Below are positions 6,043-7,809 of a DNA stretch of 7,809 nt, piece by piece (within the stretch, counting starts at the first letter, position 1; each line of letters starts with the position of its first letter). Under the pieces are notes generated by a model. That model was not told where the DNA came from and did no database searches. It worked only from the letters and a program-made list of their open reading frames with translations. The position numbers were made by a program, and so were the translations under genes. Source of the DNA: Acidobacteriota bacterium. GTDB taxonomy: Bacteria; Acidobacteriota; Terriglobia; UBA7540. The stretch lies in assembly GCA_021827245.1 (NCBI GenBank), contig JAKAWN010000330.1, forward strand, positions 1 to 7,809. The letters run 5' to 3'.

Positions 6043-7701
6043 CTAAATTTCAACCTCAGTCCGCTTTTCCTCGAACCAGCGGTAGATGGCGGGCAGCACG
6101 AGAAGCGTCAGCAGGGTCGAGGTGACGAGCCCTCCGATCACCACCGTCGCCAGCGGACGCTGCACTTCCGCGCCCGCGCTGGTCGAAAGCGCCATCGGGA
6201 CAAACCCCAGCGCGGCCACGGCGGGCGCCATAATCATAGCGCGCATCCGATCCATGCTGCCTTGGATCACGGCTTCCTCAGTGGGCGTCCCTTGCCGCCG
6301 GAGATCCCGAATATAGGACACCAACACCAGCCCGTTCATAACAGCGACGCCGAACAGTGCTATGAACCCCACTCCCGCCGAAATCGAAAGCGGCATCCCC
6401 CGAAGAGCCAGCAGGAAGACGCCGCCTGAGGCCGCCACGGGGACATTCAAGAAGATCAACAGTGCCGGGCGGATGTCACCGAAGGTGGAGTAGAGCAGGA
6501 GGAGAATCAGAAAGAAAGCCAGTGGCACAACCACGGCCAGGCGCCCGGTGGCCTCCTGAAGCTGCTGAAATTGCCCGCCCCACTCGATCCAGTAACCTGG
6601 CGGCAGCTTCACTTTTTGGCCGACGGCGCGCTGGGCTTCTGAAACAAAACTCGCGATGTCACGGCCGCGCACGTTGGTTTCGACGCTGATACGCCGGTGG
6701 AAGTCTTCACGGCTGATTTGCGCCGGACCTTGCTCGAGATTAACTCCAGCAAGCTGGCTGAGAGGGATAAGCCGTCCTTGCGGGTCGGCCACTTTGAGGT
6801 TCCTTATTCTGTCCAGGTTGTCGCGGTCGTGCTTCTGGAAGCGGACCTGCATAAAGAAGCGGCGCTGGCCTTCGAGCACTTGGCCCACGATTTTGCCGCC
6901 CATCATCTCAACCACGTCCAGAACCTGGGAGGCATTGATGCCGTATCGCGCGATGGCCTCACGATTAATGCGGACGCGAATCGAGGGCAGTCCGGCGGTC
7001 TGCTCCACCTTTGTGTCGGCAGCACCCGGAACTTCGGCGACGACTCGGGAAATTTCGTCCGCCTTCTGCTTCAGCACGGTCAGATCATTGCCGTAGAGCT
7101 GGATGGCAATGTCGGAGCGCACGCCGGCAATCAGCTCCTGCATGCGCAGCTCAATGGGTTGCGAGTAACTGAAGACGGCGCCGGGCACCTTCTCTTTGAG
7201 GGCTTTATCCATAGCGGCAACCAGCTTCTCGCGTGAATGGGCCGTTGTCCAGTCCTCGCGCGGCTTCAGGATTGCGTAAATGTCACTTGTCTCAATTCCC
7301 ATCGGGTCAGTCGGAATCTCAGCCTGCCCTGTCCGCGAGACAACAGTCTTCACCTCAGGAAATCGTTTCAGAGTTTTCTCGATCAATGTCGTGTTCTTGA
7401 TCGACTCCGTAAGCGACACGCTTGGCAGCCGCCAGGCTTGTACAGCGAGTGTTCCCTCGTCCAATCGCGGGATAAACTCCGCACCCATCTGCAAGGCCAC
7501 GAGCGCGCTGGCCGTGAAAACGGCAGCCGCAAGTCCTGCCATAAGCCTCGGACGAGCGACCGCCTTCTTCAAAATGGGCAGATACCCTTGCTTCAACTTT
7601 CGCACCACCCAGGTCTCATGTTCGGAGCTTCCTCCTTTCAGAAACATAGAGGCAAGCACAGGCATCAGGGTCAGGGACAAGACTAGCGCCTCATAGGAGG
7701 C
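6043..7701 (-). pseudogene. czcA-like: CzcA/CusA-type heavy-metal RND efflux permease, N-terminal half missing
   Basis: RND permeases of this family have about 1,040 residues and drive metal ions out through a periplasmic adaptor and outer-membrane channel, using proton influx. Only about 550 C-terminal residues remain. Homology starts in a membrane helix (EALVLSLTLMPVLASMFL), then the second periplasmic domain with GAEFIPRLDEG, QPIELRMQELIAGVRSD and GQVLEGQRRF, then the last helices (FGVAVMNGLVLVSYIRDLR, LATVVIGGLVTSTLLTL), ending EEKRTEVEI and TAG at 6043-6045. PIELR with GVRSD favours the Czc-like (Zn/Co/Cd) over the Cus-like (Cu/Ag) group. The lost half would contain the first periplasmic domain and the acidic proton-relay helix, so the remnant cannot pump. 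Its open frame runs upstream into the repeat at 7701-7738 and to a TTG at 7782, but those extra residues are not family sequence. It is the first gene of the run with PII and the ATPase. Confidence 0.9.
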
Positions 7702-7738
7702 CCCCCGGCTCTGCCGGGGTGGCAGTAGAAGTTTGACA
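7701..7738 (-). repeat. 37-base inverted repeat flanking the metal module, right copy
   Basis: On the minus strand this reads TGTCAAACTTCTACTGCCAC followed by CCCGGCAGAGCCGGGGGG, nearly identical and in opposite orientation to 3346-3382. CzcA homology begins directly at its inner edge, so it marks the breakpoint of the truncated permease. The adjoining plus-strand sequence leads to a strong ribosome binding site and an ATG at 7806, which suggests it is the terminal region of an insertion element extending to the right. Confidence 0.75.
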
Positions 7739-7792
7739 GATCCGGGAGTCCATCGCGGAAACTCCTTAACGTGAGCCGCCAAAGCACACGAA

Positions 7793-7798
7793 GAGGAG
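7793..7798 (+). promoter_or_regulatory. Ribosome binding site for a rightward gene
   Basis: GAGGAG stands 7 bases before the ATG at 7806-7808. The match and spacing are close to ideal and argue that the ATG at the window edge is a real start. Confidence 0.5.
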
Positions 7799-7805
7799 AT
7801 CCACG

Positions 7806-7809
7806 ATGG
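7806..7809 (+). CDS. Probable start of a rightward gene, cut by window edge
   Basis: Only ATG and one further base are visible. The call rests on the strong ribosome site just upstream and on the location: about 70 bases inside the element end that truncates the czcA-like gene, where a transposase would be expected. The product cannot be read from this window. Confidence 0.35.

Noticed and set aside
7733..7755. TTGACA in the right repeat as a -35 box for the rightward gene
   Set aside because: No acceptable -10 element lies about 17 bases downstream (the sequence there is GC-rich), so a promoter is not supported.
1..7809. CRISPR array, tRNA or rRNA genes
   Set aside because: No regularly spaced direct repeats, cloverleaf or conserved rRNA segments were seen on either strand.

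Overview
The window looks like an accessory, mobile-element-scarred stretch of a Gram-negative bacterial chromosome or plasmid. The support for this is moderately high GC, a CzcA-type RND permease, a c-type cytochrome with a probable outer-membrane barrel, and bacterial group II introns. The sequence does not fix the taxon. The cytochrome and PII variants would suit an environmental lineage (Acidobacteria, Nitrospirota or Verrucomicrobia-like), but that is a guess. Every well-supported gene reads on the minus strand. The exceptions are a short foreign fragment near 1533-1747 and a possible gene start at the right edge.

Left part (1-1009): the window opens inside a secreted or membrane-anchored monoheme cytochrome c (CYACH), cut off by the left edge, whose visible tail resembles beta-barrel strands. 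Upstream of it lie 476 bases without a gene. They hold a perfect 10-bp hairpin and a tandem pair of 23-base hairpin repeats.

Middle part (1010-3206): two group II introns lie head-to-tail on the minus strand, 14 bases apart. The downstream one (A, about 1010-2552) keeps domains V and VI and pieces of its reverse transcriptase/maturase. The RT core, including the catalytic motif, is replaced by about 215 bases from another gene (a helix-turn-helix tail), and the maturase part carries a frameshift. The upstream one (B, about 2567-3206) has no ORF. It keeps a recognisable domain I and V and a good EBS1/IBS1 match, but its domain V and branch-point region carry changes that suggest it is impaired.

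Right part (3488-7701): a compact heavy-metal module in the order czcA-like RND permease (5' half missing), a divergent PII-family protein, and a Zn/Cd/Pb P1B-type ATPase. Spacing is 18 and 23 bases, so this is probably one operon: inner-membrane export by the ATPase, trans-envelope efflux by the RND pump, and a small sensor-like protein between them. The truncated permease begins exactly where a 37-base repeat ends. An inverted copy of that repeat (36/37 identical) lies just beyond the ATPase gene, so the module is framed by inverted repeats about 4.3 kb apart. At the right edge a strong ribosome binding site and ATG on the plus strand probably start the gene of the element that cut the permease.
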